Below the pieces are notes generated by a model. It was not told the origin of the DNA, did no database searches, and saw only the letters and a program-made list of their open reading frames with translations. A stretch of DNA of 64,000 nt from Shinisaurus crocodilurus (lineage: Eukaryota > Chordata > Lepidosauria > Squamata > Shinisauridae). The stretch spans positions 214,086,716 to 214,150,715 of the forward strand of contig CM037877.1 in NCBI GenBank assembly GCA_021292165.1. The letters run 5' to 3'. A program made the translations under genes and the position numbers. Of the stretch, positions 46,316 through 60,179 are shown one piece after another (positions within the stretch are counted from its first letter, which is position 1; each line of letters opens with the position of its first letter).

Positions 46316-47020
46316 CAGAATTCATATTTAACATATTTAAATATGAATTTTAAGACAATTAAAATATTTTCAGATTAACGTGGAAGTGGAATGGAATTAT
46401 GGGTAAAAGCATGCAAAAGTGATATGGACTGGAAATAAATTCATCCATTCCTAGGTTTAACTGTTGACCTTAGGTCCCACTGAAATCAATGGGACAAGTT
46501 AGTCATGACTTAGGTTATTTCCAATTGATTTCAACAGGAATTAAGTTCAGTTCACTTAGTCTGGATCCAACCCAAAGGATCTCAGATAGGAGGGCTGGAG
46601 AAGACTTTTGCTGAGCTAGATGGACCAATGATCTGATTCAGTGTAAGCGGCTTTGTCTGTTTGCATGATCACAGCTGAAAGGGGAAGATTTAAATGCTGG
46701 TTTGAGTTTGGGGACTGGAGTCTCTGTCTCTCCTCTCAGGATTCTTTCCTAGCCGTTGCATGCAGAGATTAGCAACAGTTAGGGAGCTCTCTGTGCTGCA
46801 GGCCCATGTGGTCTGGCAGCCATAGAGGGAAAAATCTCTGCTCATCGGCGCCACTTGGTAGCTTTAAGAAGTGTCATTCTATTCAGGATTCCAACGTTTT
46901 ATCCTAATAACTCATTCCTCTAAAGCTTCTGCTAAATTGTTTTTAGCTCCCTACAGCCTTAGCAGGGAATTTGGCTTTGGCAGACAGGATGATTAGAGGC
47001 TTTTCAAACCACAAGGGATT
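46316..47020. other. Intron with repeat scraps
   Basis: Contains a worn copy of the common squamate repeat at about 46465-46575 (CCCACTGAAATCAATGGGAC) and a SINE-tail-like piece near 46600-46660 (GAGCTAGATGGACCAATGAT). Nothing else recognised. Confidence 0.5.
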
Positions 47021-47023
47021 TGA

Positions 47024-47122
47024 ATACACACACACACACACACACACACACATATGTGTGTGTGTGTGCGTGCGCGCGCACGCGCATGTGTGCATGCACA
47101 CACACACACACACACACACACA
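47024..47122. repeat. Compound CA/TG/CG microsatellite, 99 bp alternating purine-pyrimidine
   Basis: (AC)n, then ATATGTGTG..., GCGTGCGCGCGCACGCGCAT, GTGTGCATGC and (AC)n, with no break in alternation. Also partly self-complementary (CA...TG). Open frames reading it as His/Thr or Val/Cys repeats are artefacts. Confidence 0.95.
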
Positions 47123-49462
<2,340 letters not shown>

Positions 49463-49473
49463 TTAGAGGCTGT

Positions 49474-50795
49474 GCACATCATGCCAACCCACCTGGCTAT
49501 AAGCCACAGTGGGTTTGTTGTTGGCGAAACAACCCACGATGTGCCTGACAGACGATCAGACTCACCGTGGGTTGTTGGACCCCTCCCTCCCCCTTGGTTC
49601 TCCCACTGGGTATCCCAGGGGTCACTGTGAGAGGACCAAGTTGTCTCCCTGTTCCCTGCTGCAATCATGAACCGTTTTTGGCTTGCCGTGGCTTTTTCCC
49701 CCTCTACCTTTTCCCCCCCTGGAGATCATGGAAGCTGGCTTGACAGTTTTGACAGCCAATGAAAGCCCCTTCAAAGTCCCCAAGCGGCACCTTGGAAGGG
49801 CTGTCAGTGGCTGTAAGAACCTTTTTTACTTTTTTTGCACAAAAACAATTGCACAAAAAAGTATTTTAATTAAAAAAAAATTTTTTAACTGCACTTGTGC
49901 AACTGTCAACCTTGTACAAGTGCAGGGATTTGAAGCCTTGGCTGGGGCAACATCCTGGGGGGGTGCCTGCTGCCAAGCTGCCACAGGTACCAACCCCGGA
50001 CATTACCAAGGAGAGGCTGTATATGTCCCACTCAAAAACCCACCTACTGCTCTGTCAAAAAATGCTTTTTAAAGGGACCCAGAGTTTAGACAGCTAGCTG
50101 TCAAAACTCCTTTTCCCAAGGAAAAGGACTGGGTGCACATTTGCACCTTCCTGAGCACCTAGAGGCTCAGGAGAAAGTGCAAAATATGCACCAGCATGTG
50201 GACTACTTGGGGGAGGGGGAGTTGAGGATCTTCGCATGAAGGAGCTGTAAATCGTGAGCAAAGATCACTCATGCCTTTGGTTTTTCTTGACAGCTTGCCT
50301 TTTGACAGCTACCAAGAGAAACCAAAGGGGGGGAAGTTGGAGCCTCTTTTGGGCACTTTGAAGGGCTGTCAGTGGCTGTGAAAACAGGGAATGCAATCTC
50401 CAGGGGAAAAGTGGGGGGGGGGAAGCTGCAGCGAGCCCCAAATGGCTCACAATCATGGCAGGGATAGGGGGAGAAGGCAGTTCCAGCTGCTCCCAAATGC
50501 TGCTTGCGCACTTTTGGGGTAGCTGGCATTGGTGGTCGCCCAGGAGCCACTTGGCAAGAGCAGCAAGGTTTTTTTGGTTTTTTTATTCCCTGTACCAATG
50601 ATGGGGTTGGTTGCCCAGGTTTGGACATGACAACCCATCGTGGGTACAGCAACCCCTACAACAACCTATGGGTTGTTGGCTTGGCTTGTTGCCCACAAAC
50701 AAGCTACCCTGGGGAAATTGGCCTGTATTCGCACAACGTGACAGCCCATTGTGGGTAGCAACCCATGGTGTGGTATCGTGTTGTGCAAACCCAGG
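49474..50795. mobile_element. Foldback DNA element, about 1.3 kb (dispersed family member)
   Basis: The left end GTGCACATCATGCCAACCCA, then GCCACAGTGGGTTTGTTG, is echoed on the right by GCCCATTGTGGGTAGCAACC and GTGTTGTGCAAACCCAGGTG. The interior shares blocks with 60957-61720: CCCCTTCAAAGTCCCCAAGC, TGCACTTGTGCAACTG../TGTACAAGTGCAG, and GGGGCAACATCCTGGGGGG. No transposase frame. Lies in the intron between the fourth- and fifth-last plexin exons, starting 90 nt upstream of the acceptor at 49385. Confidence 0.7.
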
Positions 50796-51228
50796 TGTTG
50801 AGTTGAAACTTGAAACAGCCTCAGTAACTTTACAGACTGCAAAGCCTCAGTAACTCATTTGCAGACTGCAGAGTTGCTCCCCTATGGTTGATACTTCAGG
50901 GAAGGAGTAGATGAAACTCAGCAGAGGTCACACATTATGGGGAAAGAACGCTCGTCCCCACATTGCATAAGCAACATAAGGTAGCTTGTATCCCTCTCTT
51001 CTCATGCTGGTTTGGAATAGGTTAACTTTTATCTGCACTACTCAGCCTCTGTTATTAACTCACTTGTGGGATGGTCTTACAATTGTTTCATTGTTCATTT
51101 AATTACTGCTTTTATTATTTGTATACAAAATGACATAACTGTAATAACTTTCACAGTGACCCCTGGAGTTAATGTCAAACACTTTCAAGTGATGAAAAAG
51201 AAATTCAGAATCAAAGCCCCGATATTAC
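50796..51228. other. Intron segment, nothing recognised
   Basis: Unassigned DNA immediately downstream (transcript sense) of the fifth-last exon. Confidence 0.5.
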
Positions 51229-51419
51229 CTTTGTAGCTAGCAGCCTTGTCAGGTAGATCTCTGACACCATCTTACTGCCCCGATCACCCTCCTTCTGGTC
51301 ACCATGGTCGTGATTCTTGACTAAGTGCCAGACTTTCACCCCACTCTCTAGGTCTGGGGTAATCATGGGTGCCCTGGAACGGAGACTGTCTGGGCTGCCG
51401 GTGTACCGAAATGTGGAAT
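51229..51419 (-). CDS. PLXNA4: Plexin-A coding exon (fifth from the 3' end): start of C-terminal GAP half
   Basis: Minus-strand exon of 191 nt. The acceptor is cctgcccag before ATTCCACATT; the first two bases complete the Asp codon of the preceding exon, and the exon ends in phase 0 at AAG|gtaat. It encodes 63 full codons: [17 protein letters not shown], then [28 protein letters not shown] and [11 protein letters not shown]. These are hallmark plexin sequences at the start of the second (C2) GAP segment, after the RBD insertion. The domain accelerates GTP hydrolysis on Rap when semaphorin binding dimerises the receptor (family knowledge). Conservation and reading frame indicate a functional exon with no disruption. 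Confidence 0.96.
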
Positions 51420-53360
51420 CTGGGCAGGAGGAAAAAGAAGCTGGTAATGCACATGAGGAAAACAGGCTTGGATACATCTCTGTCTAATTTTTGAAACGGT
51501 GCAAAATGGTCCAGGCATTTTCTATGCTTTATGATCCATGAGGATGTGATGTGGGCAGTATTATGTGCAACTGCAATTGACTTCATTGACACAATGGTGC
51601 TTGGATCATAGGATTGATCTGGTCGAACAAAGGTGGCTATCCAGCTAGAACTGAAAACAAACCCTTCTGAACTGTAGTCATCTTGGCCCCTATAGCTACC
51701 AACATGCAGTAGAAGCTTAAGATAAAGGGACATATGTCCTCTTCAAAGGACATCATCTATCTGCCTACGTCATGTGAAGATTCCACTGTTATCCACCAAA
51801 GATTGGGGCAGGGTTTTTTGGAATAAAGTCAAGCCAGTCTATACACTTTTCTTTAAAATAAATAAATAAATGAATGAATCTTTCTTCCTCTTCATTCTTG
51901 AACAAATGCTTGTTTTGCTGTGACCAGCTCAAACTGGTTTCTTCATTTTCCACTCTTCCCTTCTGGGTGACAGTAGGATTAAGGGGATCCCCATAAATTA
52001 GTAGAAGAATGAGTGAATCATTAGAAAAAATTCCAAAGCTTCACTCTTGATTAATGCTCAGATAAATATGAATATTCCTGTGGATGTAATTAAGGGGTGA
52101 GAGCACTGAATCATTCTATTTTTAAACCAAGCTCTGCACTGATACATAATGCAAATGGAGAGAGTAAATATGCACCTTCATTTGCATGCCATCTGCGCAA
52201 TCAGAGATATCAATATCAATGTTAGCAGCAACTGGAAGACTCATTGCGTGCAAATGCTCTTATGTCAACTTCTGACTGTACAGTTCAACACTGATATTGT
52301 CAGATACAACTATTTTCTGTCTTTAAAACAGGGATCCTAGCTTGGAAGAACTTTCAAAGGGGATGTCTCATAGTCAGTTGCAAAGAAAGGTATATTGTTG
52401 CTGAGTTGTAAACTTGTACAACAATGTATCCTGCCCCTTAGAAGAGTGTTCCTACTTCCTTGGGTTCTTTTACAGAAATAGTTTGAGAATCAGAGGAACA
52501 AAGTTGGAGGGTACTTAGAACTTTCCCACACAAAATGAAAGAGCTGAAAATCCATTCTGCCTGCAACTTCAGTAAAGCATCCTCGTATTTTATTACCAGA
52601 CATATGGTGGTACCATTCTTTGGGCCAACACAAACCTTTACCAAAAATAGAAGTCAAAAATAAACAAGTCCCAATTCTCAAATTTGATATTTGATTTTAA
52701 TCAGTTTGTTTTTGTGATAAAATAATTGCATTCCAAAATCAGTATTTCTTTCTTATTCTGCTTTTTTATTCTTCTTCTCTTTATTTAATATTGAAATAAA
52801 TGGAAATAAATTATCAAATGGAAAATATTTGTTCATATTAGGACATTCATGTAAATGTACATTCCACTGAAAATAAGGCAGTGCAGAGGAATGACATCCA
52901 TATTTAGATGCACATTGGTTGTACATCAAAATGCACATCTAAATATGCAAGGGAGTGTTCTGGTTGCTTTGGCAGTGGGGATGTGATCCCTGTTCCCCTC
53001 AACAGCCATGCCCTAGCATACCCCCTCCTTTGCTAAAGCAAAGGAGTATGAAAAGTGCTGAAAAGCAGCAGTTCATTTTACCCGGGGGCAGAGGAGCATT
53101 CACAATATACATCTACTGTTTTGACTTAGCACTATTAAGTCAAATAGTGACTGACGTTGTCATCGGTGATATAGTACATAGCCAAATCTGATTGGCTGTG
53201 TATATTGTGACATTATCATATCATGATATGCTCCCTGATTGGTTGAGATCCCTGATGGGATTAAGTCTGAAAGAAAAAAGAAACACCAGCCAATAGTGCC
53301 ACAGCAACATCTAGGGGAACAGCATAAAACATGACTGAAAAAAGATGAATATTCTCACAA
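51420..53360. other. Intron, repeat-poor
   Basis: No repeat family recognised. The stretch 52035-52260 has an octamer-type ATTTGCAT and several ATGCAAAT / TAATTA-like motifs. A short inverted repeat flanks 52901-52945. No exon found. Confidence 0.4.
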
Positions 53361-53363
53361 TAG

Positions 53364-53498
53364 AGGGTGTAATCCTATGCAGGTTTAGACAGAAAAAGTC
53401 CTACAACTCCCAACATTCCCCAACCAGCAATGCTGACTGGTCAATGCTGGGAATTGTAGGACTTTCCCCCCCATCTAAACATGCATAGGATTGTGCCT
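53364..53498. mobile_element. Palindromic MITE, eroded
   Basis: AGGGTGTAATCCTATGCAGG...AAGTCCTACAACTCCCAAC mirrored to CTGGGAATTGTAGGACTTTC...CATGCATAGGATTGTGCCTT. Same family as 22425-22555. Confidence 0.8.
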
Positions 53499-53987
53499 TA
53501 AATTGTTTTTGTGAACAATTTCTCCCTCCCTCCCAAATAGCTAATTTCTGCCAAAAAAATTCTCTCGAAACCAAAATGAAAGAATATTAGGCACAATCTT
53601 TTCCCAAACACATCTTATTCACACATTAAATTTTAGGTGCACAATCAAGCATTTTGGTGCACACGTAAAAAATATAATATTTAAATCAATTCTTTGATGA
53701 CTTAGCTGAATTCTTACCAAATTTGTTAGTTTTGCGAGCTTAGTATTTGAATTTTAGTGGGAATATCTGAGAATCCTGGATATTTGAATTCAGAATCCAT
53801 TGGAAAAGATTTTGAATAGGGACATAGAACATGGGGGATGTGGATAGGGATCCTAGCATGGGGGTAGGGGGCCTTTAACCCTTTCCCACCCACAGTGGTC
53901 CCAATCCTGACTGGCTACTGCCTGCACCTGCAATTTGCATGAGAAAAAGGCTGACTGCTCTAGACTAGGACCACACTGGGGGACAAA

Positions 53988-54175
53988 GGATTTATTTATT
54001 TATTTACACCCCACCTTTTTTCCTAAAAGGAACCCAAGGCGGCTTACATAATCCTCCTCCTCCTCCTCCTCTCCATTTTATCCTCACAACAACCCTGTGA
54101 GGTAGGTTAGGCTGAGAGTCAGTGACTGGCCCAAAGTCACCCAGTGAGTTTCATGGCCGAGCGGGTTAAAGCCCT
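53988..54175 (-). mobile_element. tRNA-derived SINE, minus strand, head truncated
   Basis: Starts with (TTTA)n, then CACCCCACCTTTTTTCCTAA, (CCT)n, TTTTATCCTCACAACAACCC and TGTGAGGTAGGTTAGGCTGA. Same family as 13960 and 59165. The (TCC)n inside is an expansion within the SINE. Confidence 0.8.
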
Positions 54176-54355
54176 TCTTACCTCACCCCATGTTAGGGTC
54201 CCAATATGGATCCCAGTATGGATTGGATCTCCTGTACTTACTTTTGAGTAAAGAAAAAGGAGAACTGTAGCTGCATGCTGCATATTAAATGTAATGTTTA
54301 TATTAGCTCTCAAACTGTGACTATTTAGGAGAAATTGCCCAAGCCAGTGGTTCAG

Positions 54356-54710
54356 GTACATTTATTTATTTCATTTCTATACTGCCCAATAGCCGAAGCT
54401 CTCTGGGTGGTTCACAACAATTAAAACCATAAAATATAACATAAGATACACTATAAAAGTTGAAAACTACAGTATAGAAGTAAAAAACTAAAGTAAAACC
54501 TAGCAGCAATGCAAAGATTAAAATATAATAACAGATTTAAAACTGAAACTGAAAGACTAAAATGCCTGGGAAAATAGGAAGGTGTTCACCTGGCGCAGGA
54601 AAGAGCACATTGTAGGAGCCAGGTGAGACTCTCTGGGAAGCTATTGAACAATCAGGGTGCCACAACAGAAAAGGCCCTCTACTTAGTAGCCACCCACCTG
54701 CACAAGTGAT
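54356..54710 (-). mobile_element. L2-type LINE 3' end, minus strand
   Basis: Read on the minus strand it ends TTGTGAACCACCCAGAGAGC TTCGGCTATTGGGCAGTATAG then AAATGAAATAAATAAA, a standard L2 tail. The upstream part corresponds to the ORF C-terminus around 'PFLLWHPDCSIA' in a broken frame. Confidence 0.65.
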
Positions 54711-55003
54711 CTCAGTGGGAATCCCCATTTCACAGAGCAGCAATCTATACCTCACAGAAGACGAAAGGGGGAATTTCTGCATGCTCCATGTGTACACCAA
54801 AACTACCAGTTTTGGACTGTGCCCTGTCTGGGGAATACTTCTGTATACCAAAAAAGAGTATATTTCCCAAGTGTCAGGGATAAGAATTCTAAGAAGCTTG
54901 CTAGCCATTGGGCACTGGGCACAATGATAAGGTTTAGACCACTAACATGGAGAATCAAGGAATTAGACTTTTTAGGTTTTCATAATGTAACTTTGCTTCT
55001 TAC
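54711..55003. other. Intron next to donor, nothing recognised
   Basis: No repeat or exon between the L2 fragment and the exon ending at 55004. Confidence 0.5.
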
Positions 55004-55103
55004 CATATCTGCTAATTGAGGTCCGTGATATACTAGCAGAGGCGGGAATGTTGTAGGAAGAGGTCTGCTTGGGAACAAGGGCCACTATAGAGCGATCAGA
55101 CAC
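55004..55103 (-). CDS. PLXNA4: Plexin-A coding exon (sixth from the 3' end): end of RBD and linker
   Basis: Minus-strand internal exon of 100 nt, phase 0 at its acceptor (ccaccag before GTGTCTGATC). It ends one base into a codon at donor G|gtaag. It encodes 33 residues starting [13 protein letters not shown] and ending [10 protein letters not shown]; the split Asp codon is completed by the next exon. In plexins this is the last strand of the Rho-GTPase-binding domain inserted in the cytoplasmic GAP, followed by the Ser-rich linker. The paralogue assignment rests on the C-terminal tail (see the last exon). The upstream exon, which should end in the RBD, was not found between 55104 and 64000, so the upstream intron is at least 8.9 kb. 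Confidence 0.93.
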
Positions 55104-56440
55104 CTGGTGGAAGAAAAGGGCAAAAAAGATAAGCAAGCAAATGGAACATTAGAAGGAAATTCTGTACTAAAACATATTCATAGAGAGTACAGCTAGCTAA
55201 AAACATTGAAAGTTATAAATCTTACAATCCAGTCTTGGCAGATACATATGGAATGACATGTGGTACCAGAAGACCAAGGAAAATAAAGGGTATATTTCCC
55301 TATTGGCCTGTTCTGTCCCTGAAGAAAAGGACTGAGAAATGAAAAGACATATTGAAGGCATTCTCGGTCATTTTGATTTAGGATTACATTTGATCCAATA
55401 AAAATGGAGATTCCCAAGAATTGTAGCAACCCAATTAAAGCAATAACACACTGGGAATAAAACAGCTATAATAATGTTATGGACCATAAAACATTCCTAT
55501 TAAACCATTTTTTATTTTAACCATTTTTATGAACTTTAAAAGTTTGATTAATGGCAGAACAAGTCATAAAATCATCTTTTGAGATCTTAAATGGCCAGTC
55601 CCACCACTGCACCAAAAAGGGGGGGGGATTAAATCTGGGAAAGTCAAACTATAAATGAACATTAACACTAACGAGATTTTGTTATAGCAAGTTTTAGTGG
55701 CAGCGTTTAATTTTACCCTCCCTATAAATCTGAGAGTCACAAAGTTTTTAACTTATCTTCATTAACAGACCTTTACATCTCTGAGATTTGTATTAACTGT
55801 CTCCTAGGGTAGAATGGTTGTGGGAATTGAAATGGCAAACTCTTCAGGCTAGAAATGCTCTCTGACTTGTATCTGACTTTGTATGGGTGCTCACTCCTTC
55901 ATATCACCCCATTGTTGGAGTTAAATCATTAACAAGCTGTTGATATTGAAGGTAGTCAATATTTGGGCCTGATTCAGCCAAGCGCTTATGCAGACACATA
56001 ATGTTAGGATGTATCTTCCTTGAAATTAATGTCTAGCCACAGGCTCACACTTTTAAATGTTATATGGGGTCAGGTCAGATAATTCATTTTCTTCAAATAG
56101 ACACGTGTCCCACGTTTATCTATCAGAGCAACTATGGAAAGTGGTATGAAAACCCACTGAAGATAAAAACTGTTCCTTAGGATTTCTTCTCCAGTTTACT
56201 GAATCTTCATGCAGTTTGTATCTATAGTATTTCCACTGTGACTTTGTAGTCTTCCTTTGCACACTCATTCATTCTGCCGTGATCAGCACCATATGACTTA
56301 GCTGACTTTCTGACATACGACTTTGTCCCAAATAACTCCATATTCATCCAGTAATGCATTCAGGGCTGAGACAATGCCTTCTGTCATCCTCAGCATTACT
56401 CCATTCTTCTTACACAATCAGGTTGTTGGAATATTTGGCT
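55104..56440. other. Upstream intron, nothing recognised
   Basis: No further plexin exon and no clear repeat. A G run lies at 55619-55628. Confidence 0.5.
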
Positions 56441-56444
56441 ATTG

Positions 56445-56706
56445 TAGTAATACCTTGGATGGAAAGTAACTTGGTCTGACAGTGTTTTGCAAGACAAGCA
56501 AATTTTTAAATTTTTTTTTTACTTGATAAACGAGCAAGGTCTTGCAAGACAAGTGTAGGGGTGTAACCGCTCGCCTTGAGTGGGTGTAGTGGGCCGAAAT
56601 CGGCCCCGCTCATGCCCGCCAGAGACTCGCTTTCATATAAGAGTGTTTTGGATTACAAGCACGGTTCCGGAACGAATTATGCTCTCAATTCCAAGGCATG
56701 ACTGTA
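56445..56706. mobile_element. Probable MITE with TA-type ends
   Basis: The left end TAGTAATACCTTGGATGGAA is mirrored by the right end CCAAGGCATGACTGTA. The interior (AAGTAACTTGGTCTGACAGT, AGAGTGTTTTGGATTACAAG, GGTTCCGGAACGAATTATGC) resembles a widespread vertebrate MITE type. Non-coding. Confidence 0.5.
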
Positions 56707-56864
56707 CTATAACTACTGGAATGCTTCTGCATGACACTGTCCCATTTGCTAACATCTTAGCCTTTTCATCCCTTCTCTTGTCCAGGGTTGCATTAACCCA
56801 GAAGACTGCCTCTTCCCATATGAACCTACCCATTCTTTGGGGGACCTGCTTCAGGTCCCCTTGA

Positions 56865-57508
56865 TGTTTGAGATGCAGTGGGGGGATCATCCAGGACTTT
56901 TCCACTGTGGCACCAAAGCTCTGGAACTCCTCCAGTCCTTTGCTGATGGCTTCCTGGTGGCAAGCTTAAGCTGTTCTGTTTCTGAGGCAGTTGTACTGGG
57001 AATTATTCATTCTCGTTGCCCAAGTAAAGGCTGGCAGGTTTTTGTTGCAGTGGTTCGTTTTTCTTCCCACAATGCCTCAGAGAAATTAAACATCTGGGGC
57101 ATCAGAGGAAAACAAAGCTGACAGCTGCTCAGAACCAGAGCATTAAAAAAAGTCAAAGGGAATGGAAAGGGGCCCTAACTTCTGACCAAGGATGCCAGGT
57201 GTTGACACTGGCCTTGCTCTTACTAACAAGATTCCCAGCCATAATAAATTTCTTTTCCTGAGCATTTCAGATGCAAGTTTAATTCTTCGGACTGTTTTAT
57301 GCTGCTTTTTATAATTTTGTGGCTTTTGGCTTTTTTAAAAAAAAACCTTACGTTTAATATCAATATCCTCCTCCTCCTCCTCCTCCTCCTCCTCCTCCTC
57401 CTCCTCCTCCTCCTCCTCCTCCTCCTCCTCATTATTTTGTAAGTTGCCCTGGCTATATGATTGAAGGGCAGGACAAAACTATTTTAAATGAATGAATGAA
57501 TGAATGAG
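56865..57508 (+). mobile_element. L2-type LINE 3' fragment with (CCT)n expansion
   Basis: TTCCACTGTGGCACCAAAGC then TCTGGAACTCCTCC reads STVAPKLWNSS, the L2 signature. The tail at 57433-57508 (TAAGTTGCCCTGGCTATATG...GAAGGGCAGGACA...AATGAATGAATG) is an L2 3' end. The two are separated by decayed sequence and the CCT array. Confidence 0.5.
57367..57430. repeat. (CCT)n array
   Basis: About 21 perfect CCT units; (AGG)n on the plexin transcript strand. The Arg-only frame across it is an artefact. Confidence 0.96.
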
Positions 57509-57509
57509 G

Positions 57510-58300
57510 GTGCCATCCAATGTGGCTGCCTGTAACCCTCCAAACTAAGAGGATTACAGGCATCCAATGGAAGGTGGGAGAAGTGTGGAGGCTAGGGTTG
57601 CCTCCGCCCTCCCCTCGCCCTCCAAAACATTTAGATGACCGATTTTGGCTGTCTAAATGTTTTTTCCCCTTCCTTGTGAGGAGGAGAGGCTGAGGCACAG
57701 CCGGGATTCTTTGCAGGACAGCGGTGCCTCACTCCTCTGCTCCCTGCCCCCCGGGAACTCCTTCCCTCCCATGCCAGCTCCATCTTTGGAGCCTCAGCTG
57801 GCGTGGAAAGAACTGGGCTGGCTGCAAGGGTGAAGAGGGGGGACCTTCAAGGTCCCAGCTCTGACTTCAGAAGGCATTTCTGAGGTCAGAGCTAGGACTC
57901 CAACCTATCCTATGCCCCCCACCCCGCCAGTCAATGTTGGGAGGCCACAGGTTTGTGCCTTAAATAAATAAACGAGACTCTTAAGATGGCACAGCCCTCT
58001 TTTCATGATTATTGCAAATAATGGTGTCTAAGAATGCTATCATCATTTTAGATAACTTGTCTTCACAACAAATACATGTGTTGATCTGAATCCAACATTC
58101 CTATTTCTAAGCCCAACATTCACAGGGATGTTGTGAGAGTTCATAAGATGATGAGTTTATAGTTCTACATCAGTGGTAAGCATTATAATGAGATGGAAGG
58201 GGAAAAAGCTCTTACTGGTCCTACCAATAGGCAAACAATTACAAATATATGGGGGCCCATGAAGACCTTCATTATAAAAGTTATTATTTTATAAAAGTCT
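57510..58300. other. Intron, GC-richer, nothing recognised
   Basis: Short hairpins (AACATTTAGAT...GTCTAAATGTT near 57627-57661; AGCTCTGAC...GTCAGAGCT near 57858-57892) suggest a small foldback element, but no termini were found. Confidence 0.4.
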
Positions 58301-58302
58301 TT

Positions 58303-58332
58303 TATTATTATTATTATTATTATTAGTAGTAT

Positions 58333-58367
<35 letters not shown>

Positions 58368-58369
58368 TT
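58303..58369. repeat. (TTA)n(GTA)n compound microsatellite
   Basis: A TTA array passes into TAG/AGT units. Confidence 0.93.
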
Positions 58370-58655
58370 GCCTAGCAGGATATGCAGCAATAAGTTATTT
58401 ATACTTATATTTGGCAAGCTGAACACTTCGTTCCTTTGTTATTTCTTCTCCTCCACCTCCTTTCAACCAGCTTATAAGACTTTAGACAAATCAACAGTCA
58501 TATAATTTTCTTAGGATATTATTAGCTGCCACTTTGGATTAATTCTAGTGGCTGGAATATAAAAGGCAGTTCAAACACAAAAGCATTCACTCCCAGGTTT
58601 CCAGGTCTGTATAGTTACTTCAGAGCTGTATTTAACCAAAAGAAAGGAATTCTAA

Positions 58656-58661
<6 letters not shown>

Positions 58662-58693
<32 letters not shown>
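58662..58693. repeat. (CA)n microsatellite
   Basis: About 15 units preceded by a short TA stretch. Confidence 0.93.
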
Positions 58694-58696
<3 letters not shown>

Positions 58697-59164
58697 ATTG
58701 CTTCAAGCAAGGCTGGACATATATTTCAAAGTCTTAGGACAGTGGTCCCCAACCTTTTTCGAGTCGCGACCCCCTTTTGTAATGGCAAAGTAACCGGGGA
58801 CCCCTCACCACATTTGCATAAATTTGCATTTTGGTGGGGTAAAGAAAACACATGAAAAATAGTTTTTTCGGAATATAATTTAATTTAACCTAATATTCAT
58901 TAAAGGTGGTAAAGCCAAATTTAAGGTAATCTTCTGAATATTTCCGTTTTTTCTCCATGGGTACAGATTTCCAAAAATATAAATAAAAAATCTTTTTTGA
59001 GGAAAAACAATTTCTTTTTGTATTTCTATTGTTGTACTTGCTCACCTGCCCTTCCTCTCTTTGGACTCTGGATGTTAGTGGAAATAGGGCCCAACAGGGA
59101 GCAGGCAAGTGAGCGGATTTATTTGACTAGCAGCCAGCTTTGTATCAGAAAGGAGAAGACATGT

Positions 59165-59420
59165 TTATTTGTTTATTTATTTTATTTGTTATATTTATAC
59201 CCCACCTTTTTTCCTGCAAGGAACCCAAGGGGGCTTACATAATCCTCCTCCTCCTCTCCACTTTATCCTCACAACAACCCTGTGAGGTAGGTTAGGCTGC
59301 GAGTAAATGACTGGCTCAAAGTAACCCAGTGAGTTACATGGCCAAGTGGGGACTAGAACCCGGATATCCCAAGACCCAGTCCAACACTCTCACAATTACG
59401 CCACACTGGCTCTCTGTTCT
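59165..59420 (-). mobile_element. Full-length tRNA-derived SINE, minus strand, nested in hAT element
   Basis: From left: (TTTA)n tail, CACCTTTTTTCCTGCAAGGA, CACAACAACCCTGTGAGGTA, AAAGTAACCCAGTGAGTTAC, then the reverse complement of a tRNA-like B box (ACTAGAACCCGGATATCC) and head (CAATTACGCCACACTGGCT). Other copies at 13960 and 53988. Confidence 0.85.
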
Positions 59421-59970
59421 GCTGGAGACAGCTAAAAATAGTTCTGCAATAGCCACAGAAGCAAGTGAAATGAAATTCATTCACACAGTCTCTCTCACTC
59501 TCTCTCTCACACACACACACTTCATTTTCACTCAGAAGAAGCCATAGTTCAGTGAAACTCTTCCCAATGAGTGTGTCAAAAAATACCATAACGTGAGCTC
59601 TCCAAGTGGTGTTAAGTACCTTCTCCCAACAGAATTATAGCCAGCAGCACGCCTCACTGCTTTGCATTGGGGCTGCCAAAATCTCGAAGGGCTAAGGAGG
59701 AAGTAAGCACACTTGCCTTTGTGCAAATAATCAAGTCGCCCAGGTCGTCCTCGTGCTGCCGCTCCCCCTCCCCCAGCCGGCTGCGTCTGAGAAGGAAGGG
59801 CTGGGTGGAATGCCCCCCACCCTCCCCTCACCCTCCCCTCACCCCTGGACGCTGCCGCGACCACCTCCCCTTTCCAGCCCAACAACAGCTCAATCTGCCC
59901 CCTCCTCCAACTCGTTCTTACAGAGATCTTCAACAGCAGCAGCAGCAGCAGCAGGAGGAAGAAGCGCGTG

Positions 59971-59999
59971 TTGGCGGCAACTGCAGGCAGCGTCGTCTC

Positions 60000-60030
<31 letters not shown>

Positions 60031-60179
60031 TCACACACACACACCAGCATGAGGAGGAGGAGGCGAGATGTTGGCGGCAACTGCAGGCAGCGACTCACTC
60101 ACTCACTCACTCACTCACTCCAGCACAAGGAGGAGAAGCACGAGGCGAAGGAGGTGCTTGGCAGCAACTGCAGGCAGCG
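59971..60179. repeat. Three-copy minisatellite in hAT interior
   Basis: The motif TTGGCGGCAACTGCAGGCAG recurs at 59971 and 60071 and, with one change, at about 60159. Copies are separated by (CT)n/(CA)n at 60000-60046 and (CACT)n at 60092-60120. A (CAG)n of about 7 units lies at 59933-59953. Confidence 0.85.

Noticed and set aside
57223..57432. Arg-rich frame (minus strand)
   Set aside because: It is a translation of the (CCT)n array.
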